From Halomonas sp. GFAJ-1 (GTDB taxonomy: Bacteria; Pseudomonadota; Gammaproteobacteria; Pseudomonadales; Halomonadaceae): a stretch of DNA of 64,000 nucleotides. The translations under genes and the position numbers were made by a program. Under the pieces are notes generated by a model, which saw only the letters and a program-made list of their open reading frames with translations, was not told the DNA's origin and searched no databases. The stretch spans positions 992,001 to 1,056,000 of the forward strand of contig CP016490.1 in NCBI GenBank assembly GCA_002966495.1. The letters are read 5' to 3'. How positions within the stretch are numbered: position 1 is the first letter of the stretch; each line of letters starts with the position of its first letter. This document shows positions 8,658-16,500 of this stretch, one piece after another.

Positions 8658-8865
8658 GGGGTCTCTCCTGTGAAGGTGCCCGTGGGTTAAGGAAAGGTCC
8701 ACGGTCAGGGTAAAGGTATATTTATGGAAAATACTTCCATATCTGAACGTACATGTAAACAGCCTACTCTTTAAAGCGGCAAAATGCTCGACCAAATGAT
8801 GAGAAAGGTAGCCCCTATTGCCTGACTCTTGGCCAATGGAAGGTGGCATTTATGGAGCGACGTTG

Positions 8866-9834
8866 ATGCATAATTTCCAACACTTGGAAGGCTTGTTTCG
8901 GCAAGCGGCAGGTAAGTCATCGCTCTCACGCTTACGGCTGGGTGACGCGCTAACAGACGCCGTAAATGACTATTTTTGCCATTACGGTTTAGAAGCACTG
9001 CTCAATGACACTAGCGAGGTACATGCTGGATTCATTGATACGGGCCGTTTTGCCCTGTGGTGCCAGGTGTGGAGCCCTCCTAGGCCCACTGGAACCGCAT
9101 TTGTCATTCACGGTTACTTTGACCATTTAGGGCTTTACCGGCACTTGCTTGGCTGCCTGCTGGCGCAGGGGTGGCGGGTGGTGCTTTGGGACTTGCCCGG
9201 TCATGGGCTTTCCAGCGGCCCCCGGGCAGAGATCGAAGACTTTGACGATTATCAGCACTGCTTAATGCATTTGCAGACTGCCCTGCAAGTTCAGGGTATG
9301 GCTCCTAAGCCGTGGCTGGGCGTAGGGCAAAGTACCGGTGCGGCGATACTGGCAACTGATGCCCTTACCCGGCGGGAAGCATCCGGCTGGTCGGGCATTG
9401 TGCTGCTGGCGCCGCTAGTGCGCCCCTGGCGCTGGAGCCAAGCTAGCTGGTTGCATCTGATAGCCAGCCCGTTTGTGAAGGAGCTGCCGCGTAATTATCG
9501 GCCCAACTCCACCGATGAGCAGTTTACCGAGTTTCTCCGCGACCACGACCCGCTCCAGCCCGAGCGTTTAAGCGTTGCCTGGATTACTGCCATGCGCCGC
9601 TGGATGCCGCGGTTGCTGGCGCTGCAGCCTAACCCCTTGCCTACCTTGATTCTGCAAGGTGAGCAGGATTTAACCGTCGACTGGGAGTGGAACTTAGATG
9701 TGTTAGCGGAGAAATTCCCTAATGCTGAGGTGCACCGCCACCCAGATGCCCGCCACCATCTCGTCAACGAAGCGGAACCTATCCGCGATGTGCTATTTGA
9801 AGCGCTGGATCATTTTGTCGAGAGTGTGCGTTAA
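8866..9834 (+). CDS. Alpha/beta hydrolase (monoacylglycerol-lipase-like)
   Basis: A 322-residue alpha/beta hydrolase of the serine aminopeptidase S33 / monoacylglycerol lipase group. The oxyanion segment is VIHGYFDHLGLY, the nucleophile elbow is GVGQSTGAA, and the acid and base are probably Asp in LQGEQDLTVDW and His in DARHHLVNE. The ATG at 8866 has GGAG eight bases upstream; longer starts at 8818 (TTG) and 8836 are less likely. Its stop overlaps the stop of convergent comM within the shared bases TTAA at 9831-9834. The physiological substrate is unknown; lysophospholipase activity is a common annotation for this group. Confidence 0.85.
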   Translation: MHNFQHLEGLFRQAAGKSSLSRLRLGDALTDAVNDYFCHYGLEALLNDTSEVHAGFIDTGRFALWCQVWSPPRPTGTAFVIHGYFDHLGLYRHLLGCLLAQGWRVVLWDLPGHGLSSGPRAEIEDFDDYQHCLMHLQTALQVQGMAPKPWLGVGQSTGAAILATDALTRREASGWSGIVLLAPLVRPWRWSQASWLHLIASPFVKELPRNYRPNSTDEQFTEFLRDHDPLQPERLSVAWITAMRRWMPRLLALQPNPLPTLILQGEQDLTVDWEWNLDVLAEKFPNAEVHRHPDARHHLVNEAEPIRDVLFEALDHFVESVR

Positions 9835-11339
9835 GCCCCTTTCAACATTCGATCTAACTGCCGGTAGCCGATGGCTTCGATAAAGTGCGGCTGTGAGGGT
9901 TTAGGCTCGCCCTGTAGATCCGCCAGGGTGAGCGCAACGCGGAGCACGCGATGGTAGGCGCGGGCGGAAAGCTTGAGCTTTTCCAGCACGCTTGCCAGCC
10001 AGGCGCGCTCTTCGTCGTTAAGCGCGCAGGCGGCTTCTAAGGCTTTGCCACTCAGCTGGCTGTTAAGTGCGCCTCGGGCCATCTGCCGTTCGCGTGCGGC
10101 CATTACGCGCTCCCGCACGGCACTTGAAGGCTCGCCCTGGGTTTGGGCGGTGAGTTGCTCGGGTGGCAGCGCGGGGACTTCCACCTGTAGATCAATACGG
10201 TCAAGAAGCGGGCCTGAAAGCCGTGCTTGGTAGCGCTGAATTTGGCTGGCGCTGCACTGGCAGCGTTGGCGTGGGTCGCCTAAGTGCCCGCAGGGGCAGG
10301 GGTTCATGGCGGCTACGAGCTGAAATTGAGCAGGGTAGCGGCGCTCGTGGCTGGCGCGGGCTAGATGTATGGTACCTGTTTCTAGGGGTTGCCTCAGCAC
10401 TTCTAAGACGTTGCGGGAGAACTCCGGCAGCTCGTCTAAAAACAGCACGCCGTGGTGAGCTAGCGAGATTTCCCCTGGTTTGGGTTTAGAGCCTCCGCCG
10501 ACCAGTGCGGCGGCGCTGGCACTGTGGTGGGGTTGGCGAAACGGCCGCTGGCCCCAGTCGGCTTCTAACGGCAGCCCACATACGGAGCGCACTGCGGCGA
10601 CTTCTAACGCATCCTCTTCTGAAAGCGGCGGCAGAATGCCGGGCAAGCGGCTGGCCAGCATGGTTTTGCCGGTGCCTGGCGGCCCTGCCAGTATCAGGTT
10701 GTGGCCGCCAGCAGCAGCGACTTCTAGCGCTCGGCGCGCTTGATGCTGGCCGCGCACGTCGGCTAAATCTGCCATGGGGGCAGTGGATTTAACTGACGCA
10801 GAGAGCTGATGGGGTGTGATTTTTTCCTGGCCCAAAAGGTGAGCAACTACCTGCCAGAGCGAGTCAGCGGGCAGAACGGGTAGATCGCCAGCCAGCGCCG
10901 CTTCATCGGCGCAGGCGCGAGGAATAATCAGCGCCTTGTTCGCTCGCCGGGTGGCCAAAGCAAAGGGCAGCACGCCGGGCACGGCGCGCAGCTTGCCATC
11001 TAGCGCTAGCTCGCCCGCGCACTCCATGCCTTCCAATGCTTCTACAGGTATCTGCCCGGAGGCGGCAAGAATGCCCAGGGCAATGGGAAGATCAAACCGG
11101 CCGCCCTCTTTGGGCAGGTCGGCGGGGGCAAGATTCAGGGTGATGCGTTTGGTGTTGGGAAAGTCAAAGACTGCGTTGATGAGTGCGCTACGCACCCGTT
11201 CGCGGCTCTCTTTCACCGCGGTTTCCGGCAGCCCCACCAGCGTAAGTCCCGGCAACCCATTGGCTAAATGAACCTCTACATGTACCGCCGGTGCCTCTAA
11301 GCCAACGCCTGCGCGTGTGGCAACAATGGCTAATGTCAT
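9831..11339 (-). CDS. comM: ComM/YifB-family Mg-chelatase-like AAA+ ATPase
   Basis: A 502-residue protein with an N-terminal Lon-protease-like ChlI domain (residues ~1-170) and an AAA+ core with Walker A AGPPGTGKTM. The cysteine-rich segment NPCPCGHLGDPRQRCQC and the C-terminal Mg-chelatase domain complete the family layout. ComM is a hexameric helicase that promotes branch migration during natural transformation in Vibrio and Acinetobacter and is widespread in Proteobacteria. It is monocistronic here and tail-to-tail with the hydrolase gene. Confidence 0.92.
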   Translation of the reverse strand: MTLAIVATRAGVGLEAPAVHVEVHLANGLPGLTLVGLPETAVKESRERVRSALINAVFDFPNTKRITLNLAPADLPKEGGRFDLPIALGILAASGQIPVEALEGMECAGELALDGKLRAVPGVLPFALATRRANKALIIPRACADEAALAGDLPVLPADSLWQVVAHLLGQEKITPHQLSASVKSTAPMADLADVRGQHQARRALEVAAAGGHNLILAGPPGTGKTMLASRLPGILPPLSEEDALEVAAVRSVCGLPLEADWGQRPFRQPHHSASAAALVGGGSKPKPGEISLAHHGVLFLDELPEFSRNVLEVLRQPLETGTIHLARASHERRYPAQFQLVAAMNPCPCGHLGDPRQRCQCSASQIQRYQARLSGPLLDRIDLQVEVPALPPEQLTAQTQGEPSSAVRERVMAARERQMARGALNSQLSGKALEAACALNDEERAWLASVLEKLKLSARAYHRVLRVALTLADLQGEPKPSQPHFIEAIGYRQLDRMLKGA

Positions 11340-11554
11340 CGCGCTCCCTCGCTACTTGTTATCATCCAGGTTTAGCCAAATCTTACTTTATTTTAACCAA
11401 GTAAACCTAGTAGTCGCCCTGGATTAGCCACCACTGTTCCTTTAGCGGCGATGGCGTGCTGTAGGGAGAAGTCGGGATAATCATGCATCACATTGGCGCA
11501 GGAGGGCGGCGGCAGGCGTATCAACGCACTGCCGTCTTGGTGACGCGTTTACGC

Positions 11555-11917
11555 TTACTCGTCGGTGGCGTTCGGCTTTGCAGCAGCCCCTGGCTGGATA
11601 GGCTTTGTCGAGTCGGTGTGATCAGGCGTAGGGGGCACCTCGGCCTCAAGCGGCGTGGTGTTGTTAGCCACAGAGGCTTCTACCGTGGCTTCTAAGCTAG
11701 CCACCTGCCGCTCCAGGGCTTCAACCCTTGCGCGAGTGCGCTGCAGCACATCCATCAGAATATCAAAGTCTTCCCGTGACACGAGTTCCAGGCGGTCAAA
11801 GGCGCCACGCACGACTTGCTGTACGCCTTTCTGGATATCTTCGGGAGCGTGGGATGCGTTTTGTAAACGATCGCCAATCTGCTGAGCGAGACGGCTGATG
11901 CGGTCTTGGGGCGCCAT
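11555..11917 (-). CDS. ubiK: UbiK-family ubiquinone biosynthesis accessory factor
   Basis: A 120-residue BMFP/YqiC-family protein. The N-terminal amphipathic part (ISRLAQQIGDRLQNA) and the coiled coil (FDILMDVLQRTRARVEALERQ) are the family hallmarks; the last ~40 residues are a low-complexity Pro/Thr/Ala tail. UbiK helps assemble the aerobic Ubi complex with UbiJ and binds lipids. It is a single gene, divergent from the nitrogen island. Confidence 0.88.
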   Translation of the reverse strand: MAPQDRISRLAQQIGDRLQNASHAPEDIQKGVQQVVRGAFDRLELVSREDFDILMDVLQRTRARVEALERQVASLEATVEASVANNTTPLEAEVPPTPDHTDSTKPIQPGAAAKPNATDE

Positions 11918-12266
11918 AGTTCTCTCCTTAAACGAACACGCATAAATGTGAACTGCTTAATAGTAAGGATACGCAACCCTTCGCTAATACGCATGTGTCG
12001 TTTGCATTTGTGCGCTCAGATTATCGTTGCATCGAAATGGGGCGCGCAGCTTTTTTGAATGATCACTTATGGTGCAGCGTCATGCTGCGCGCTATTTCAA
12101 TTCTTGTCCTAAGCGTATTAAAGGTTCCGTATATTTTGTCAAGTTACTGACTTTAATAATAAAAAAATCGAGTGGCACGGTATGCGCATTAACGAGACAA
12201 GCACTTATTTCGGGCGACCATGTCGCCTCCTATTCAGCAGGGCTAATCCAGCAGGGGAGAACCGGG
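11918..12266 (+). promoter_or_regulatory. Long upstream control region of glnK-amtB
   Basis: No gene is seen in these 349 bases. The region is AT-rich and holds a sigma54 promoter (12173-12188) and two candidate NtrC-type inverted repeats: TGCATC-N5-GGGGCG at 12028-12044 and TGCAGC-N5-GCTGCG at 12073-12089, compared with consensus TGCACC-N5-GGTGCA. Their distance of roughly 110-170 bases from the expected start of transcription suits an NtrC enhancer. The enhancer calls are inference. Confidence 0.55.
12173..12188 (+). promoter_or_regulatory. sigma54 (RpoN) promoter of glnK
   Basis: TGGCACGGTATGCGCA has the invariant GG (12174-12175), a 10-base spacer and GC (12186-12187). The -24 half TGGCACG is a perfect consensus match; the -12 half keeps GCA. 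Nitrogen-limitation control through NtrC is expected. Confidence 0.78.
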
Positions 12267-12605
12267 ATGAAACTCATCACCGCTATCATCAAGCCATTCA
12301 AGCTTGACGACGTTCGTGAAGCGCTCGCCGACAACGGCGTTCAGGGCATCACGGTTACAGAGGTCAAAGGTTTTGGTCGTCAAAAGGGGCATACCGAGCT
12401 ATATCGCGGCGCAGAGTATGTGGTCGATTTTTTACCCAAAGTAAAAGTGGAAGTTGCTGTTGATGATGCGCGTCTGGAAAGCGTTCTTGATGCTATTTGC
12501 AGCGCGGCGAACAGCGGCAAAATCGGGGACGGCAAGGTCTTTGTAACACCCCTTGAAGACGTGATTCGGATCCGTACCGGTGAGCGCGGCGCTGATGCCG
12601 TGTAA
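12267..12605 (+). CDS. glnK: Nitrogen regulatory protein P-II (GlnK)
   Basis: A 112-residue trimeric P-II signal protein. It carries the T-loop with the uridylylated tyrosine (RGAEYVVDF, Tyr51), the B-loop TGKIGDGK-type segment (here SGKIGDGKVFV) and the C-terminal RIRTGERGADAV. The open frame extends upstream to 12069, but ATG at 12267 with a GGGGAG site gives the exact family length. It senses 2-oxoglutarate, ATP/ADP and uridylylation state, and closes AmtB when nitrogen is plentiful. It is co-transcribed with amtB, 46 bases downstream, from the sigma54 promoter. Confidence 0.95.
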   Translation: MKLITAIIKPFKLDDVREALADNGVQGITVTEVKGFGRQKGHTELYRGAEYVVDFLPKVKVEVAVDDARLESVLDAICSAANSGKIGDGKVFVTPLEDVIRIRTGERGADAV

Positions 12606-12651
12606 TCCAGCCAGCTAATAACATCTTTCTATGGTTAATGGGGAACTGACA

Positions 12652-13899
12652 ATGAACGAGCTTGCAGAGTTGAGTTACGCGCTCGACACCTTCTACTTCT
12701 TAATGTGTGGCGTGTTGGTCATGTGGATGGCGGCTGGCTTCTCGATGCTGGAAGCCGGTTTGGTGCGCTCTAAAAATACCGCCGAAATTCTCACCAAAAA
12801 CATCGCGCTGTTTGCAATTGCCTGCACCATGTACCTCTTGTTGGGTTACTACCTGATGTACTCCAGCGCGGAAGGTGGTTTCCTGCCTAACCTTGGTTTC
12901 TTGCTAGGCGGTGAAAACAGCGCCGATGCGGTAACCGCGGGCGGTGATGACGCGCCTTACTACTCCATGCGTGCAGATTACTTCTTCCAAGTAGTATTTG
13001 TTGCCACGGCGATGTCGATTGTGTCGGGTGCGGTTGCCGAGCGCATGAAACTGTGGGCGTTTTTAGCCTTTGCTGTTGTGATGACGGGTGTGATTTATCC
13101 GGTATCGGGCTACTGGACTTGGGGCGGCGGCTGGATTGATGCGATCGGCTTCTCAGACTTTGCAGGTTCGGGCATTGTTCACATGGCTGGTGCGGCAGCT
13201 GCCTTAGCCGGTGTGCTGGTATTAGGTCCACGTAAGGGTAAATACGGTAACGACGGCACTATCCGGGCTATTCCTGGCGCTAATCTGCCGTTGGCAACGC
13301 TGGGTACCTTTATCCTGTGGATGGGCTGGTTCGGCTTTAACGGTGGCTCTGAGCTGAAGGTGTCAGACGTAGACTCCGCTAATAATGTTGCACAAGTCAT
13401 GGTAAACACCAATGCAGCAGCGGCGGGGGGTGTTATTGCTGCGCTTATCCTGGCGAAGCTATGGTTCCGCAAGGCAGACCTGACGATGGCGCTTAACGGT
13501 GCACTGGCGGGCTTGGTGGCGATTACGGCTGAACCTTTGGCGCCTACTGCCTTCGGTGCAATGCTGATCGGTATGGTGGGTGGCCTGATCGTTGTGGTTT
13601 CCATCGTGATGCTCGACAAGCTGAAGCTTGATGATCCGGTCGGTGCGATCTCGGTGCACGGTGTGGTAGGCATCTGGGGCTGTCTGGCAGTGCCTCTGTC
13701 TAACGCTGATGCCACCTTCGGGGCGCAGATCATCGGTATGCTGGGCATCTTCGCCTGGGTCTTCTTGGCGAGCCTAGTGGTATGGCTGGTGCTGAAAGCC
13801 ATCATGGGTATCCGCGTTAGCGAAGAAGAAGAGTATGAAGGGGTGGATATCGCTGAGTGCGGACTTGAAGCCTACCCTGAGTTTAGCGTTAAGAAATAA
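12652..13899 (+). CDS. amtB: Ammonium transporter AmtB
   Basis: A 415-residue Amt/Rh channel with about eleven membrane helices. Seen are WMAAGFSMLEAGLVRSKN near the N-terminus, DFAGSGIVHMAGAAAALAG (the Amt signature region), WMGWFGFNGGS, and the conserved HGVVGIWG with the second pore histidine. It carries ammonium across the inner membrane and is blocked by GlnK. ATG at 12652 with a GGGGAA site is preferred over 12631. The protein lacks an obvious cleaved signal peptide, unlike E. coli AmtB. Confidence 0.95.
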   Translation: MNELAELSYALDTFYFLMCGVLVMWMAAGFSMLEAGLVRSKNTAEILTKNIALFAIACTMYLLLGYYLMYSSAEGGFLPNLGFLLGGENSADAVTAGGDDAPYYSMRADYFFQVVFVATAMSIVSGAVAERMKLWAFLAFAVVMTGVIYPVSGYWTWGGGWIDAIGFSDFAGSGIVHMAGAAAALAGVLVLGPRKGKYGNDGTIRAIPGANLPLATLGTFILWMGWFGFNGGSELKVSDVDSANNVAQVMVNTNAAAAGGVIAALILAKLWFRKADLTMALNGALAGLVAITAEPLAPTAFGAMLIGMVGGLIVVVSIVMLDKLKLDDPVGAISVHGVVGIWGCLAVPLSNADATFGAQIIGMLGIFAWVFLASLVVWLVLKAIMGIRVSEEEEYEGVDIAECGLEAYPEFSVKK

Positions 13900-13934
13900 A
13901 CGTGCGCTAATGAAGTGAGCCGGCGCGCTCCCTT

Positions 13935-13965
13935 GGCCTCCCTAACCGGGAGGCCTTTTTGTTTT
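13935..13965 (+). terminator. Terminator after amtB
   Basis: GGCCTCC (13935-13941) and GGAGGCC (13949-13955) form the stem, followed by TTTTTGTTTT. It separates glnK-amtB from the second P-II gene. Confidence 0.88.
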
Positions 13966-14106
13966 AGGATACGCTTAGGCTACATTTGCGTTGATTTTTT
14001 ATTCTCCGCCGGTAGCGGTGTATGCTTAACGGTAACGGGTGATGGGCTTTAACCACAGTGGCCCGCCAACCTTCGACAATAGGCCACCAAGCTAGAGGAT
14101 GTCGCA

Positions 14107-14445
14107 ATGAAATTAATCTCAGCCATTATCAAGCCGTTTAAGCTTGATGACGTACGCGAATCACTCTCTGATATCGGCGTGCAGGGCATTACAGTCACTG
14201 AAGTGAAGGGCTTTGGTCGTCAAAAAGGCCACACAGAGCTATACCGTGGTGCAGAGTATGTGGTGGATTTTCTGCCCAAAGTAAAGCTGGAGGTGGCGGT
14301 CGATGACGATATGGCGGAGCAGGTCATCGATGCCATCACGCAGGTGGCCAATACAGGCAAAATTGGCGACGGCAAAATCTTTGTCATGCCGCTTGAGCAG
14401 GTGATCCGTATTCGTACTGGTGAAACCGGGAAAGACGCTGTTTAG
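14107..14445 (+). CDS. glnB: Second nitrogen regulatory protein P-II
   Basis: A 112-residue P-II protein, very similar to the one before amtB and with the same T-loop (RGAEYVVDF, Tyr51), but differing in the region around DDDMAEQVIDAITQVANT. The preceding terminator means it has its own promoter; no sigma54 element was seen in 13966-14106, so expression may be less nitrogen-dependent, like a GlnB. The gene symbol is tentative because sequence alone does not separate GlnB from GlnK. AGAGGA precedes the ATG. Confidence 0.9.
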   Translation: MKLISAIIKPFKLDDVRESLSDIGVQGITVTEVKGFGRQKGHTELYRGAEYVVDFLPKVKLEVAVDDDMAEQVIDAITQVANTGKIGDGKIFVMPLEQVIRIRTGETGKDAV

Positions 14446-14512
14446 GTTAACGGTGAATAGTGAGTGGTGAAGTAAAAAGCTGTCAGTTTTTGCACTGTAA
14501 ATAGTAAGCAGC

Positions 14513-14550
14513 ACAAAGCCCCTGTGGATCAACTCCAGCAGGGGCTTTGT
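14513..14550. terminator. Bidirectional terminator between glnB and fpr
   Basis: ACAAAGCCCCTG (14513-14524) pairs perfectly with CAGGGGCTTTGT (14539-14550), a 12-bp stem with a 14-base loop. T/A-rich flanks exist on both sides. Confidence 0.75.
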
Positions 14551-14587
14551 ATTAGTGATGTGGTCATTAAAGTGACTAGAATTTTTC

Positions 14588-14616
14588 TACTCACGACTCA
14601 CGACTCACGACTCACT
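14588..14616. repeat. Heptamer tandem repeat
   Basis: The seven-base unit ACTCACG is repeated three times and followed by a partial fourth copy, running into the stop codon of fpr (14612-14614). A degenerate related stretch in the opposite sense (GTGAATAGTGAGTGGTGAAG) lies near 14453-14472. No coding role is apparent. Confidence 0.75.
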
Positions 14617-15388
14617 TCTCAACAAAGGCACGCTCAATCACGTAATCGCCTGGCTCGCCCATTCGCGGAGAGATATTCAGGCCCAGCTCGTCCAGCAGCG
14701 CGCTGGTGTCGTCCAGCATGGCGGGGCTGCCACAAATCATCGCCCGGTCTTGGCGCGGATCAATCGGCGGAAGACCAGTATCTTCAAACAGTTTTCCACT
14801 GCGGATATGGTCGGTCAGGCGGCCCATGGTGTGGAACTCTTCGCGGGTGACCGTGGGGTAGTAAACCAGCTTCTCGGCGACCTCTTCGCCCAGGTATTCG
14901 TGAGCGGGCAGCTCCTTGGTGATGAAGTCAGCGTAGGCCAGCTCCGAGACTTCACGTACGCCGTGTATCAACACTACTTTCTCAAAGCGCTCATACACTT
15001 CAGGGTCTTGGATCAGGCTCATAAAGGGCGCAAGACCGGTGCCGGTGGAGAGCATGTAAAGGTTGCGACCCGGCAGCAGGTCGTCGCATACCAGGGTGCC
15101 GGTGGGCTTGCGGCTGACCATAATTTGATCGCCCACTTTTAAGTGCTGCAGGCGCGAGGTGAGAGGGCCGTCGGGCACTTTAATACTGAAAAACTCCAGG
15201 TGGTCTTCGTAGTTAGGGCTGGCGATGGAGTAGGCACGCATCAGCGGTTTGCCGTTTACTTCCAGGCCGATCATCACAAACTGACCATTTTTGAAGCGCA
15301 GGCTGCGCTCGCGGGTGGTGCGGAAGCTAAACAGAGTGTCGTTCCAGTGATGAACGCTGAGGACTTCTTCTAAGGCAAACTTGCTCAT
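14612..15388 (-). CDS. fpr: Ferredoxin/flavodoxin-NADP+ reductase
   Basis: A 258-residue FAD enzyme that passes electrons between NADPH and ferredoxin or flavodoxin. The FAD motif RAYSIASP, the NADP-binding STGTGLAPF and the C-terminal AFVEK typical of bacterial subclass I Fpr are all present. It supports Fe-S cluster assembly and oxidative-stress defence. It is divergent from a FinR-like LysR regulator; in pseudomonads FinR activates fprA. The C-terminus overlaps a heptamer repeat. Confidence 0.94.
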   Translation of the reverse strand: MSKFALEEVLSVHHWNDTLFSFRTTRERSLRFKNGQFVMIGLEVNGKPLMRAYSIASPNYEDHLEFFSIKVPDGPLTSRLQHLKVGDQIMVSRKPTGTLVCDDLLPGRNLYMLSTGTGLAPFMSLIQDPEVYERFEKVVLIHGVREVSELAYADFITKELPAHEYLGEEVAEKLVYYPTVTREEFHTMGRLTDHIRSGKLFEDTGLPPIDPRQDRAMICGSPAMLDDTSALLDELGLNISPRMGEPGDYVIERAFVEK

Positions 15389-15569
15389 GCTGACTCCTCT
15401 AGGGGCAGAGTGGGCTACGCCTCGCCGCCATATTCTAAAAAAGAATAAAAAATAGCTGTATATGATGCTGCTAATTCTAAATAACGGGTGGTATATCTGT
15501 TAAGTGAATTATACTGATAACACTTATCTAAATAATAGATATAGAGCCCCGAACGGATAGGTCACTGCT
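15389..15569. promoter_or_regulatory. Divergent fpr/LysR control region with inverted repeats
   Basis: This AT-rich intergenic region contains three inverted repeats: ATTCT-N5-AGAAT (15432-15446), TAAGTG-N14-CACTTA (15501-15526) and TATCTA-N5-TAGATA (15525-15541). The first and last fit the T-N11-A type of site bound by LysR regulators. Location next to fpr on one side and the regulator start on the other suggests activation and autorepression. Confidence 0.6.
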
Positions 15570-16496
15570 ATGCATTACACCCTGCGCCAGCTAGAGGTCT
15601 TTGTGGCGGTTGCCCAGCACGAAAGCGTTTCCCATGCAGCGCGTGCGCTTGCCATGTCTCAGTCCGCGACCAGTACGGCGTTGGCGGAGCTAGAGCGCCA
15701 ATTCGACTGCCAACTGCTGGATCGTATAGGTAAGCGGTTAAAGCTTAATGCGCTCGGTTTTCAGCTGTTGCCCAAAGCCGTGGCCTTGCTGGACCGTGCC
15801 GAAGAAGTGGAGGAGCTACTGCGCGGCCAGCAGGGGGTAGGCGCGCTAGATGTCGGGGCAACCCTTACCATTGGCAACTACTTAGCCACGCTGCTGATTA
15901 GTGACTTTATGCAGCAGCACCCCGGCAGCCGCGTGCGTCTAGCGGTGCGCAATACGCGGCATATCATCGAAGGCGTGCGCCAGCACTCGCTGGATTTGGG
16001 GCTGATTGAAGGGCAGTGCGATGACGAGATGATTATCAGCCAGCCTTGGGTCGAAGATGAGCTTTGCGTGTTCTGCTCGCCGCGCCATCCACTGGCGGGG
16101 CGTGAGCATCTTGAACTGGAGCAGTTGCTCCGTGAGGATTGGATAATGCGCGAAGAGGGCTCAGGTACGCGCATGACCCTTGAGCACGCCGCCCGCCATC
16201 GGCGCAGTCGGTTTAATACCCTGCTGGAGCTTGAGCATACCGAAGGCATTAAACGGGCAGTGGAATCGGGCCTGGGTATCGGCTGCGTTTCCAGGTTGGC
16301 GCTACGCGATGCCTTCCGACGGGGCAGCTTAGTGCCGCTGCCCACGCCGGAGTTAGACTTAAGACGCCAGTTCACCTTTATTTGGCACCGCCACAAGTAC
16401 CTCACCACCGGAGTGCGTGAGTTCCTGCGGCTCTGCCGCGAAATGACCGCGGGCGCTAAGCGTAGCGATGATATTCCGCTACCGCCGATTCCTTAG
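15570..16496 (+). CDS. finR: LysR-family regulator, FinR-like
   Basis: A 308-residue LysR-type regulator. The N-terminal winged helix spans residues ~1-60 (LRQLEVFVAVAQHESVSHAA, then SQSATSTALAELE), followed by a periplasmic-binding-like effector domain with TIGNYLATLL and EEGSGTRMTLEH. Its divergent position next to fpr matches FinR of Pseudomonas putida, which induces fprA under superoxide or other stress. The family match is clear; the FinR name rests on synteny. Confidence 0.82.
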   Translation: MHYTLRQLEVFVAVAQHESVSHAARALAMSQSATSTALAELERQFDCQLLDRIGKRLKLNALGFQLLPKAVALLDRAEEVEELLRGQQGVGALDVGATLTIGNYLATLLISDFMQQHPGSRVRLAVRNTRHIIEGVRQHSLDLGLIEGQCDDEMIISQPWVEDELCVFCSPRHPLAGREHLELEQLLREDWIMREEGSGTRMTLEHAARHRRSRFNTLLELEHTEGIKRAVESGLGIGCVSRLALRDAFRRGSLVPLPTPELDLRRQFTFIWHRHKYLTTGVREFLRLCREMTAGAKRSDDIPLPPIP

Positions 16497-16500
16497 CCCA

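Noticed and set aside
13179..13805. 208-codon frame opposite amtB
   Set aside because: It is antisense to a strongly conserved gene, low in complexity and rich in Pro/Thr/Ala, with no ribosome site.
15878..16408. 176-codon frame opposite the LysR regulator
   Set aside because: It is Ser/Arg-rich shadow coding on the reverse of a recognisable regulator.
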